Of a stretch of 50,032 nucleotides of DNA, positions 19,225-27,316 are shown piece by piece; the stretch's first letter is position 1, and each line of letters begins with the position of its first letter. Where the stretch lies: assembly GCA_946536315.1 (NCBI GenBank), contig CAMNEH010000007.1, positions 1-50,032 on the forward strand, read 5' to 3'. Under the pieces are notes generated by a model, which had not been told where the DNA came from, made no database searches, and was given only the letters and a program-made list of their open reading frames with translations. This DNA comes from an uncultured Clostridia bacterium (lineage in GTDB: Bacteria; Bacillota; Clostridia; Christensenellales; Aristaeellaceae). Both the position numbers and the translations under genes were made by a program.

Positions 19225-21111
19225 ATGTCTGTCATTCCCGCGAAGCGGCCAGACGCCTTTCACAGAAAACTGAACAAGGTACTCACCTACCTGTCCAAGC
19301 CCCAGAACACGATCCTGCTGGTCCTCGGCATTGTGCTGACGTTTTCCACCATTTTTCCGATGGTCACCATTCTGCAGGACACGGTCAAAATTCATCCGGG
19401 CAGCATCGACACCAATACCGCCGCCCAGGATTCGCAGGTGGATGTGCTCGGCGGCACATACACGACCTACAACTGGACCAACCTGTTCACTGATACCATC
19501 ACAACGCGCGTCGGCCGCGAGCGCATCACCCGCTCGGTCGCGTCCATCTATCTCTGGACGCCGCTGCTGAACTCCGTGCTGATCAGTATATTCGCCTGCT
19601 TTGGCGCCATCCTGTACGGCGGAATATTCGCCTATCTGGTCACCCGGACCAATCTGAAATTCAAAAAATACCTGAGCTCCATCTTCATTTTCCCCTATAT
19701 CATGCCCCAGTGGACCCTCGCCGTCATGTGGCAGAACCTGTTCAACAGCGCTGCGATCACGGGCGGCAACGACGGTCTCTTCGTCGCGCTGTTCAATGTA
19801 GCCATGCCCAAGTGGTGGTGTGAGGGACTGTTTCCCGTTTCAGTCGTCCTGGCGCTGCACTACGCGCCGTTTGCCTACATCCTGATCGGCGGCATCTTCC
19901 GCAATATGGACGCAAACCTCGAAGAAGCCGCCACGATCCTGAACACGCCGCGCTGGAAGACGTTCCTGCGCGTCACCCTGCCGCTGGTCAAGCCCGCGAT
20001 TCTGAGCACCGTGCTGCTGGTTTTCTCCAGCGCGATGGGTTCCTATCCGATTCCCCATTACCTGAAGCTGGCGACGCTGTCTACACAGTACGTCGGGATG
20101 AGCTCGAACCGCGCCGGACAGGCGAGCATCCTGGCCGTCATCATGATGCTGTTCGGGTTCCTGATCCTGATCGTCAATCAGCGCACCACCTCCGGTCGGA
20201 AGAACTTTACCACTGTGACCGGCAAGTCCGGCCAGACCAGCGTCGTCAATCTCGGCGCCGCGAAGTATCCGCTCAGCATTTTGTTCATCCTGTTCACGCT
20301 GTTCACCGGTATCCTGCCGATCATTCTCTTCGCCATCGAAACGTTCCTGCCAAATCCGGGCGACTACTCGTTCATCAGCCACGGGATCGCCGGACACATG
20401 ACCACCAAGTGGTGGCTGACCTCAGAAAACGTGACCGAAAGCGGCATGTACGGCCAGAAGGGCATTCTGTATAACACCGAAATCTGGAACGCCTTTGGCG
20501 GTACCCTGATCGTCGCCGTACTGTGCGCGCTGTGCGCCGGCACCATCGGCACCCTGATCGGTTACTGCGTCAGTAAAAACCGCCGCAGCAAATGGGCCAG
20601 CTATGTGAATAACATGGCCTTCCTGCCCTACCTGATGCCTTCGCTCGCCGTCGGCGTCGCGTTCTTCATTTTCGGTTCCAACCTGGGCATCTATAATACG
20701 TTCCTGCTGCTGGTGCTCGCCGGTACAGTCAAATACATCCCCTTCGCGAGCCGGAGCGCCCTGAATTCGATGATGCAGCTGTCCGGCGAAATCGAAGAAG
20801 CGGCGATCATTCAGGACATCCCCTGGTGGAAACGTATGACGCGAATCATCATCCCGATTCAAAAAACGTCCATCATCAGCGGATTCCTGCTCCCCTTCAT
20901 GACCTGTCTGAGAGAGCTGACGCTGTTCATGCTGCTCTGCGGTCAGGGCCGCATCATCACGACCATGCTGGGCTACTTCGACGAGATGGGCCTGTACGCG
21001 TTCTCCAGCGGCATCAACCTGATCCTGATCGTGGTCATTCTCGTCTTCAACACCCTTGTCAACAAGCTGACCGGCGCGAGCATTGACTCCGGCATCGGCG
21101 GCGGCAAATAA
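19225..21111 (+). CDS. ABC transporter permease, two fused permease halves (ferric-iron/FbpB-like architecture)
   Basis: Two inner-membrane EAA loops: EEAATILNTPRWKTFLRVTLPLVKPAI and EEAAIIQDIPWWKRMTRIIIPIQKTSI. Confidence 0.88.
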   Translation: MSVIPAKRPDAFHRKLNKVLTYLSKPQNTILLVLGIVLTFSTIFPMVTILQDTVKIHPGSIDTNTAAQDSQVDVLGGTYTTYNWTNLFTDTITTRVGRERITRSVASIYLWTPLLNSVLISIFACFGAILYGGIFAYLVTRTNLKFKKYLSSIFIFPYIMPQWTLAVMWQNLFNSAAITGGNDGLFVALFNVAMPKWWCEGLFPVSVVLALHYAPFAYILIGGIFRNMDANLEEAATILNTPRWKTFLRVTLPLVKPAILSTVLLVFSSAMGSYPIPHYLKLATLSTQYVGMSSNRAGQASILAVIMMLFGFLILIVNQRTTSGRKNFTTVTGKSGQTSVVNLGAAKYPLSILFILFTLFTGILPIILFAIETFLPNPGDYSFISHGIAGHMTTKWWLTSENVTESGMYGQKGILYNTEIWNAFGGTLIVAVLCALCAGTIGTLIGYCVSKNRRSKWASYVNNMAFLPYLMPSLAVGVAFFIFGSNLGIYNTFLLLVLAGTVKYIPFASRSALNSMMQLSGEIEEAAIIQDIPWWKRMTRIIIPIQKTSIISGFLLPFMTCLRELTLFMLLCGQGRIITTMLGYFDEMGLYAFSSGINLILIVVILVFNTLVNKLTGASIDSGIGGGK

Positions 21112-21135
21112 CTGACGAATGAGAGGATCAACCAT

Positions 21136-22482
21136 ATGGCAACGATTGAATTAAAAAACGTGACCAAGCGCTGGGGCGGATATTACGCCGTCGAGCACCT
21201 GGATCTGATGATTGAAGACAACGCGTTCGTCACGCTGCTCGGCCCTTCCGGCTGTGGCAAAACCACGACCCTGCGCATGATCGCCGGGCTGGAGACGCCG
21301 ACAGAAGGCCGCATCACGATCGATGACGTGGTCGTGTTTGACAGCGAGCAGGGCATCAACATTCCGCCCAATAAACGCCGTGTCGGCTTTCTGTTTCAGA
21401 ATTATGCGCTCTGGCCCAATATGACCGTCTTTCAGAACATTGCCTTCGGTCTGTCCAATATTAATGAGCCTGGCGTATCTGTCAATCAAGAGGGGGAAGT
21501 GATCCGCAACCCGAAAGCGGGCGGCGCCCCGAGAAAGCTGACCAAGGAAGAAATCCAGCGCGCGGTCAATCGCGTCAGCGCCATCGTCAAGATCGGCCAG
21601 TTCATGGACCGGTATCCGAGCGAGCTGTCCGGCGGACAGCAGCAGCGCGTCGCCATTGCGCGCACGCTGGCGCCGAGCCCGCGCGTGCTGTTCATGGACG
21701 AGCCGCTCTCCAACCTGGACGCCAAGCTGCGTCTGGAGATGCGTTCTGAGCTTCAGCGCCTGCACTTTTCGACCGGCTCGACCTTCGTATATGTGACGCA
21801 CGACCAGATGGAAGCCATGACGCTGGCCACCAGGATCTGTCTGATCGACAACGGCCGCCTGCAGCAGTACGCGGATCCGCTGACCGTATATAATGAGCCC
21901 AATAACCTGTTCGTCGGTGATTTTGTCGGCAATCCCTCCATCAACTTTATCGAGGCCAGCGGCAAAGAGACGCCAAACGGGCTGAACCTCCGGTTCTTTG
22001 AGGATCAGCAAGGCGTATTTACCCCGAATGGGCAAGTTTCCGTCGCGAAGTGGTATCAGGATGACGCCAAAAAGGAGGAGGAAGCCGAAAAGCAGGCCGA
22101 AGCGGCGCGGCGGCTCCCCGGCTATGTCGAAAAAACCAATAAGGACGTTCCCTTTCCCTATCACATTGCGCGTGTCGAAGAGCCCGAGGTCGAGAATTGG
22201 CCCACGGCTACCCGGGATGATTATGTGCTGGGCATCCGTCCCGAGTTCATCAGCATCGACCCCAACGGCAGTATCGAAGGCGAAGTCTTCAGCGCCATGC
22301 CGACCGGCATGGAGACCACGCTGAAAATCCGCGTCGGCGCTTATCTGCTCACCTCCGTCGTATTTGGCGGCACTGTCTATAAGATCGGCCAGAAAGTGCG
22401 CCTGAGCTTCAACGGCGACAACATCATGCTGTTCGCCCGCGGCAACGGGAAGCGGATAGCCAACGGCCGCTTCTCTGTATAA
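21136..22482 (+). CDS. ABC transporter ATP-binding protein with TOBE-type C-terminus
   Basis: Walker A GPSGCGKTT, signature LSGGQQQRVAIARTLA, Walker B VLFMDEPLSNLDAKLR. Confidence 0.93.
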   Translation: MATIELKNVTKRWGGYYAVEHLDLMIEDNAFVTLLGPSGCGKTTTLRMIAGLETPTEGRITIDDVVVFDSEQGINIPPNKRRVGFLFQNYALWPNMTVFQNIAFGLSNINEPGVSVNQEGEVIRNPKAGGAPRKLTKEEIQRAVNRVSAIVKIGQFMDRYPSELSGGQQQRVAIARTLAPSPRVLFMDEPLSNLDAKLRLEMRSELQRLHFSTGSTFVYVTHDQMEAMTLATRICLIDNGRLQQYADPLTVYNEPNNLFVGDFVGNPSINFIEASGKETPNGLNLRFFEDQQGVFTPNGQVSVAKWYQDDAKKEEEAEKQAEAARRLPGYVEKTNKDVPFPYHIARVEEPEVENWPTATRDDYVLGIRPEFISIDPNGSIEGEVFSAMPTGMETTLKIRVGAYLLTSVVFGGTVYKIGQKVRLSFNGDNIMLFARGNGKRIANGRFSV

Positions 22483-22497
22483 CCGTTCTCTGATTTG

Positions 22498-22532
22498 TCA
22501 CAGAACCGTCTCCACAGGAGACGGTTCTGTGA
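22498..22532 (+). repeat. Perfect 16-bp inverted repeat (stem-loop, 3-nt loop)
   Basis: tcacagaaccgtctcc - aca - ggagacggttctgtga; no T-tract follows; ends ~7 nt before the aaggag RBS of the next gene. Confidence 0.85.
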
Positions 22533-22551
22533 ATATGTGAAGGAGCTTTCC

Positions 22552-23043
22552 ATGACGCCATTGTATGCTGCGGATGAAGCCCGGCGCCTGAAGCGCCGGA
22601 TGTACGGTTTTGCCGTGCCCGCCATCGTGCTCGGCGCGTTGGGGCTGGCCGTATGTGTTTCCCTGTGCGCGCAGGTCCGGCATGACAATATCATGCGCCG
22701 TTACGCCGCGGTCACTCTGGTCAGCACACTGACCGGTTGGGCCGTCATGGGGATGATGCTGATCGGCTATCAGTCCGCCCGGGCCGCGCTCAGGCATTAC
22801 ACCTGGCTGCAGCAGGAGCCGCCGGTCCGCATGACCGGCGTATTGTCCGTTCAGGGCGGCCTGTTTCATATTCCGGGAAGCATCGTGGTGCAGAAAGTCT
22901 CATTCTCTTCCGGGCAGCAGGCTCCGCGCCTGCTCAATGTCAGGGCAGACCGGCGCAGGCTGCTGCCCGGCCGGCCAACGCCGGTCAGCATAGAATGCCG
23001 CAGGAATTTCATCACTTCCTTTGAGGTGATCCCGCATGCTTAA
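22552..23043 (+). CDS. Hypothetical two-TM membrane protein
   Basis: ATG at 22552 after aaggag; two hydrophobic segments. Confidence 0.65.
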   Translation: MTPLYAADEARRLKRRMYGFAVPAIVLGALGLAVCVSLCAQVRHDNIMRRYAAVTLVSTLTGWAVMGMMLIGYQSARAALRHYTWLQQEPPVRMTGVLSVQGGLFHIPGSIVVQKVSFSSGQQAPRLLNVRADRRRLLPGRPTPVSIECRRNFITSFEVIPHA

Positions 23044-23599
23044 ACACCGCCTGTCCCGCCTGATCCCCCTGATGCTCATCTTCATGATCCTCAACCTGCT
23101 GTTGTGGGGATTCATTTTTACCCGGATCACCGATACGCGGCGCGAGGAAAAAATCGTCGTCTTTGTCGACGCTGAAGCTCCGGAAGCGGGAAAGCTCGCC
23201 AACATCTTGGAGGATATGGCGCTGAGCCCGCTCAGAATGGTTCAGGTCCGGCCGTTCAGCTATGCCATGCTGAACAGCGGTACGCTGACGCAGGCGGACC
23301 TTCTGATCCTCCCGGCGTCAGATATGTCCACCTACCTGGACTGGTACGCCCCCTGCCCTGATGAGTATCCAGATGATCCTGATCGATGGACATATGAAGG
23401 CGTCCCCTACGGCGTGCCGCTGGACGGCCTCCCGGACGGCGGCAGCGCGCTGGCAGAATACATTCAGTTCGTCCCCGGGGAGCGCTATTACCTGGTTTTC
23501 GGGCGGCAATCGCTGCACCTGCGGGGCAACGAAGGCGCTGTGGACCACTGGGCCATCGTGTATGCCAATGCCCTGCTGAATGGCCTTCAGCAAAGATAA
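23036..23599 (+). CDS. Hypothetical membrane-anchored protein
   Basis: N-terminal TM LIPLMLIFMILNLLLWGFIF; overlaps the upstream gene by 8 bp; gaggtg RBS. Confidence 0.65.
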   Translation: MLKHRLSRLIPLMLIFMILNLLLWGFIFTRITDTRREEKIVVFVDAEAPEAGKLANILEDMALSPLRMVQVRPFSYAMLNSGTLTQADLLILPASDMSTYLDWYAPCPDEYPDDPDRWTYEGVPYGVPLDGLPDGGSALAEYIQFVPGERYYLVFGRQSLHLRGNEGAVDHWAIVYANALLNGLQQR

Positions 23600-23656
23600 A
23601 ATGAAGAGACGGCCTGATCCGCCGCCAAATCCATCAGCGTATCCTGGGGAAAGTGT

Positions 23657-23692
23657 CAGGGCCTGCCGCATACTCGCGGCAGGCCCTGTTTT
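23657..23692 (+). terminator. Rho-independent terminator
   Basis: cagggcctgccgc-atactc-gcggcaggccctg (13-bp perfect stem) followed by tttt. Confidence 0.85.
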
Positions 23693-23694
23693 CA

Positions 23695-26625
23695 TCACGA
23701 TTCGTCCGGATAATCGCCTTCAAAGATATACAGCTGTGTCGCTTTGTCGGCAATGCCGGTCACCTTGAGGCCGTGATCCTGCTGATAGGCCAGCACGGCG
23801 TTGTGCGTATTCACACCGTAATTGCCGGTCACATTGATCTTATAGTAGCCCAGCTTCTTCAGCTGCGCCTGGAGCCGCTCCACAGGGGCGCCGCTGTCGC
23901 CCATTTTCAGCACGATGTAGCCGGACGGCGGATCGGTGACGGTCACGTAATCCGGCGGGCTGGTTTTCGCGATATTGGGCGTGGACGTGCTTCGCGGTGT
24001 CGCCGTCGGGCGCGGCGTGCGCGTCGGCGCAGCCGTAGGCTCTGCCTGATAGATCCGGCGCTGGACAGAGGACCCGGCAATGCCGTCCTGCTTCAGGCCA
24101 TAATCCTTCTGGAAGGCCATCACCGCCTGATAGGTGGTGACGCCATAGCGCCCGTCAGAATTGCCTTTGTAGTAGCCGAGCTTCCTGAGCGCGGTCTGCA
24201 GCGCCTTGACAGGATCGCCCCGCGTGCCCATCGACAGCGTCGGGAACTGCCCGTTCGGCGCCGCCGTCACGGTCTGGTAGGACGGCGGATTGGTCAGCCT
24301 CGGTGTAGCGGTCACGCGGGGAGTGTTGGTGCGTCTGGGCGTCGCCGTCACGCGTGGCGTGGCCGTTCTGCGCGGCGTCGCCGTGACCCGCGGCGTGGCC
24401 GTTCTGCGCGGCGTCGCCGTGACCCGCGGTGTGGCCGTTCTGCGCGGCGTCGCCGTGACCCGTGGCGTGGCCGTCCTGCGCGGTGTCGCCGTCACCCGTG
24501 GCGTAGCCGTCCTGCGCGGTGTCACCGTCACTCGCGGCGTGACCGTCACCCGCGGACTGGGCGTCGGCGTGCGGTTGTAGTCACCGCCAAACAGCATCCG
24601 CTGCATTTGGGTGCTGGCCACGCCATTTTGCTTCAGGCCGTTATTGGCCTGGAAATGCATGACCGCCTGGTAGGTGGCGCTGCCGTATTCGCCGTCAGCA
24701 GTCCCCTTGAAATATCCGCCTTTTTTGAGCGCCGTCTGCAGCGCCTTCACCGGCGCGCCGCTGTCGCCCATTTTCAGGGAGACATAGGTCGAGCCGACCG
24801 GCGGATTGGTCACCGTACGGTATCTGGGCGGGTTGGTGACGGTTTTCGGCGTCGGCGAGGCCGTCGGCTTGAGGCCGAAGAGCCGCTTGTTCGTCTCGTC
24901 ATTCGCGACGCCCGTCTGCTTCAGGCCATTGGCCTTCTGGAAAGCAATGACCGCGTCATAGGTCGACTTGCCGAACTGACCGTCCGCCTTGCCGGTGAAA
25001 TATTTCGCTTTTTTCAGCGCGTTCTGCAGCTGGGTGACGGGCGCGCCGCTGTCGCCCATGCGCAGCGTGATATAGCTGGAGCCGACCGGCGGATTGGTGA
25101 CCGTGCGGTATACGGGCGGATTGGTGCCGGACCCGGGCATGGGCGAGGGCGTCGCGGTGGGCCTCACGCCGTAAAGCAGATTCAGCGTCGCCAGACCGGC
25201 GACGCCATCCACCTTGACGCCATTTGCCAATTGAAAGGCGCGCACTGCCTCATAGGTGCTGACGCCAAATTGGCCGTCCACCGTGCCGGTATAGTATTTG
25301 GCCCGTTTCAGCGCGGTCTGCATCTGCCTGACCGGCGTGCCGCTGTCCCCCATGCGCAGTGTCGCGTATCCGGAGGGCGCCGCGGTGACGGTTTTCCAGC
25401 TCGGCGGGTTCGTGGCTTTGGACGTCGCGGGCGTCGAACCGCCCGACCGCGGCGTGACCACTGCGACGACGCTTGCCTTCGAGGCGTCATAGCGTTTAGG
25501 AGTCCCCGTAAAGAGCAGCGTCAACGTTCGGCCGCCGGCGACACCGTCCGCCGACAGGCCGTTCTGGGACTGGAACTCCTTGACCGCCACGGTGGTGTTC
25601 GCGCCGAAATCGCCGTCCACGGTCCCGTTGAAGTAGCCCAGTGCCTTCAGCTTGCGCTGCAGGGTCTTGACCGCTTCGGTGTCCTGAGCGCCTTCCTTCA
25701 GGCTGATGCCGATGATGCCGGAGGAGGTCGCGGCCTTTCTGGCGTTCTGACCGTACATGGCCGTCAGGGTTTCGGCCCCCGCGATGCCGTCCGCGGTGTC
25801 CAGATTGCGGCTCTGGAAGGCAATGACCGCCTGCTCGGTGATCTCGTCATACTTGCCCGTCGGCTTTCCGTTCAGATACCCGAGGGATAACAGACGGCGC
25901 TGCATGGTCAGTGTCGCATCGTTATTGGAGCCGCGCTGCAGAATGATGTTTTTGCCGATGCGCGGCGTCGCCGTCGGCCTCGGGGTCGGCGTCGCCGTCG
26001 GACGCGCTGTCATTTTGGCCGTATTCAATGTTTCGAGGGTCTTATCGCCGGCGACGCCATCGGCCGTCAGGCCATAGGCGCGCTGGAAATTGGTCACGGC
26101 CGTCTTGGTGGCCGCGCCGTAATCGCCGTCAATATTGCCGGAATAGAAGCCCAGCGCCTTCAGCTTCCGCTGCAGCTCGCGGACGCCTTCGTTTTTCTTG
26201 AGGCCGAAGCGCAGCACGCTGCTGGTCGGGGTCGGGGTCGCGGTCGGCCGGGGCGTGTTGGTCTGCGGAATCGGCGTCTGGTTCGGCTGTGTCGGCAGGA
26301 CCACGGTCGTGCCGGCCTGCGTCTGGCCATCCTGTGTTCCGGTCTGCGCCTGCGGCGCTGCTGTCATCCCCGCGGCACCGGGCAGCATCACGATCGTGGT
26401 GGTAGCCGGCTCGGCGGTAATCAGCAGCGGTGTGGCCGTGGGCGCCTGAGTGACCGTAGGCATCAGGGAATATTCCGGATACGGGACGTTGTTCCCATAG
26501 CTCGACTCATTGCCGCTCTGGATGATATCCGGCTCCACATAACAGCCGCTGAGCACGATCGCAATCACCAGCAGCAGGGCTGTCAGCGAAATGGTCTGCC
26601 TGTTCACGCGTTTCATGGGTAGCAA
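23695..26625 (-). CDS. 976-aa lipoprotein with eight peptidoglycan-binding (PG_binding_1-like) repeats
   Basis: Lipobox VLSGCYVEPD; eight modules of form LKMGDSGAPVKALQTALKKLGYYKGxxDGxYGxxTYQAVMAFQKxxGLKxDGVA joined by Thr/Pro linkers. Confidence 0.88.
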   Translation of the reverse strand: MLPMKRVNRQTISLTALLLVIAIVLSGCYVEPDIIQSGNESSYGNNVPYPEYSLMPTVTQAPTATPLLITAEPATTTIVMLPGAAGMTAAPQAQTGTQDGQTQAGTTVVLPTQPNQTPIPQTNTPRPTATPTPTSSVLRFGLKKNEGVRELQRKLKALGFYSGNIDGDYGAATKTAVTNFQRAYGLTADGVAGDKTLETLNTAKMTARPTATPTPRPTATPRIGKNIILQRGSNNDATLTMQRRLLSLGYLNGKPTGKYDEITEQAVIAFQSRNLDTADGIAGAETLTAMYGQNARKAATSSGIIGISLKEGAQDTEAVKTLQRKLKALGYFNGTVDGDFGANTTVAVKEFQSQNGLSADGVAGGRTLTLLFTGTPKRYDASKASVVAVVTPRSGGSTPATSKATNPPSWKTVTAAPSGYATLRMGDSGTPVRQMQTALKRAKYYTGTVDGQFGVSTYEAVRAFQLANGVKVDGVAGLATLNLLYGVRPTATPSPMPGSGTNPPVYRTVTNPPVGSSYITLRMGDSGAPVTQLQNALKKAKYFTGKADGQFGKSTYDAVIAFQKANGLKQTGVANDETNKRLFGLKPTASPTPKTVTNPPRYRTVTNPPVGSTYVSLKMGDSGAPVKALQTALKKGGYFKGTADGEYGSATYQAVMHFQANNGLKQNGVASTQMQRMLFGGDYNRTPTPSPRVTVTPRVTVTPRRTATPRVTATPRRTATPRVTATPRRTATPRVTATPRRTATPRVTATPRRTATPRVTATPRRTNTPRVTATPRLTNPPSYQTVTAAPNGQFPTLSMGTRGDPVKALQTALRKLGYYKGNSDGRYGVTTYQAVMAFQKDYGLKQDGIAGSSVQRRIYQAEPTAAPTRTPRPTATPRSTSTPNIAKTSPPDYVTVTDPPSGYIVLKMGDSGAPVERLQAQLKKLGYYKINVTGNYGVNTHNAVLAYQQDHGLKVTGIADKATQLYIFEGDYPDES
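24320..24555 (-). repeat. 36-bp coding minisatellite (12-aa VTATPRRTATPR unit)
   Basis: Five units at 24356-24391, 24392-24427, 24428-24463, 24464-24499, 24500-24535 (first two identical), flanked by degenerate units. Confidence 0.9.
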
Positions 26626-26648
26626 TCCGTCCTTCCTGAAACAAGAAT

Positions 26649-27239
26649 TTATCCTTCGATCGGGGTCCCCTGAAAATGCCAGACGTCAAACCCCAGCTGC
26701 TGCGCGGCCCTGACATTTTCCGGATGATCATCCACGAATAGGGCGTCCTCCGGTTGGAAGCCATAACGCTCGCACAGCAATTCGTATATGCGCGGCATCG
26801 GCTTGATGACGTGCTCACGGGCAGAGACGACGCCCCCGTCAAACAGCTGAAAGAAAGGGAACCGCGCCTGCGTGCGTTCAAACATCGGCGTACCGTAGTT
26901 GGTCAGATAATACAGCCGTTTCCCCGACTGCTTGAGCTGCGGCAGCAGCAGGGAGCCTGAACAGAGCTGCTCATAATCCGGAAAATTCTCCAGCAGGCGG
27001 CACACCTTCAGGTAATCCTCCAGACTGTCCCGGTGCGCCGCGCGGCACATCAGGTCCGCGACCGCGCCGACGGTCATCAGCCCGGTATCCATCCACAGCC
27101 AGATGCCGCTGTCAAACACCGCGTGGTACAGCGCCTCATCCAGCCCGAAGCCGTCCGCGATCCTCCTGCGGTCGAAGCTGACCAGCACATTGCCCACGTC
27201 AAACACGATCACGTCATGGCGGAGCAGCCGCTCATCCAT
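26649..27239 (-). CDS. HAD-superfamily hydrolase
   Basis: DVIVFDVGNVLVSFD, YYLTNYGTP, FVDDHPENVRAAQQLGF; start placed at 27239 because upstream Met codons lie in the predicted promoter. Confidence 0.88.
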   Translation of the reverse strand: MDERLLRHDVIVFDVGNVLVSFDRRRIADGFGLDEALYHAVFDSGIWLWMDTGLMTVGAVADLMCRAAHRDSLEDYLKVCRLLENFPDYEQLCSGSLLLPQLKQSGKRLYYLTNYGTPMFERTQARFPFFQLFDGGVVSAREHVIKPMPRIYELLCERYGFQPEDALFVDDHPENVRAAQQLGFDVWHFQGTPIEG

Positions 27240-27260
27240 CCCTACTTCACCCCATCTCAT

Positions 27261-27289
27261 AGAATAGCACATTTTTGAAGCAATTACAA
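27261..27289 (-). promoter_or_regulatory. Promoter for the HAD gene: TTGTAA - 17 bp - TATTCT
   Basis: Reverse complement of ttacaa (27284-27289) and agaata (27261-27266). Confidence 0.5.
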
Positions 27290-27316
27290 TCGTCAGAACA
27301 TAAATTTACAACGCGA

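Noticed and set aside
17800-19395. 531-aa minus-strand ORF opposite the ABC binding protein
   Set aside because: Antisense shadow; the plus-strand gene has a consensus promoter, RBS and signal peptide.
24290-24580. Regular repeats that could be mistaken for a CRISPR array
   Set aside because: Head-to-tail 36-bp units without unique spacers, inside a coding sequence and keeping frame; no cas genes in the window.
23653-25890. 745-aa plus-strand ORF opposite the PG-binding lipoprotein
   Set aside because: Antisense shadow of a well-supported repeat protein; Arg/His/Gly-rich low-complexity translation with no recognisable domain.
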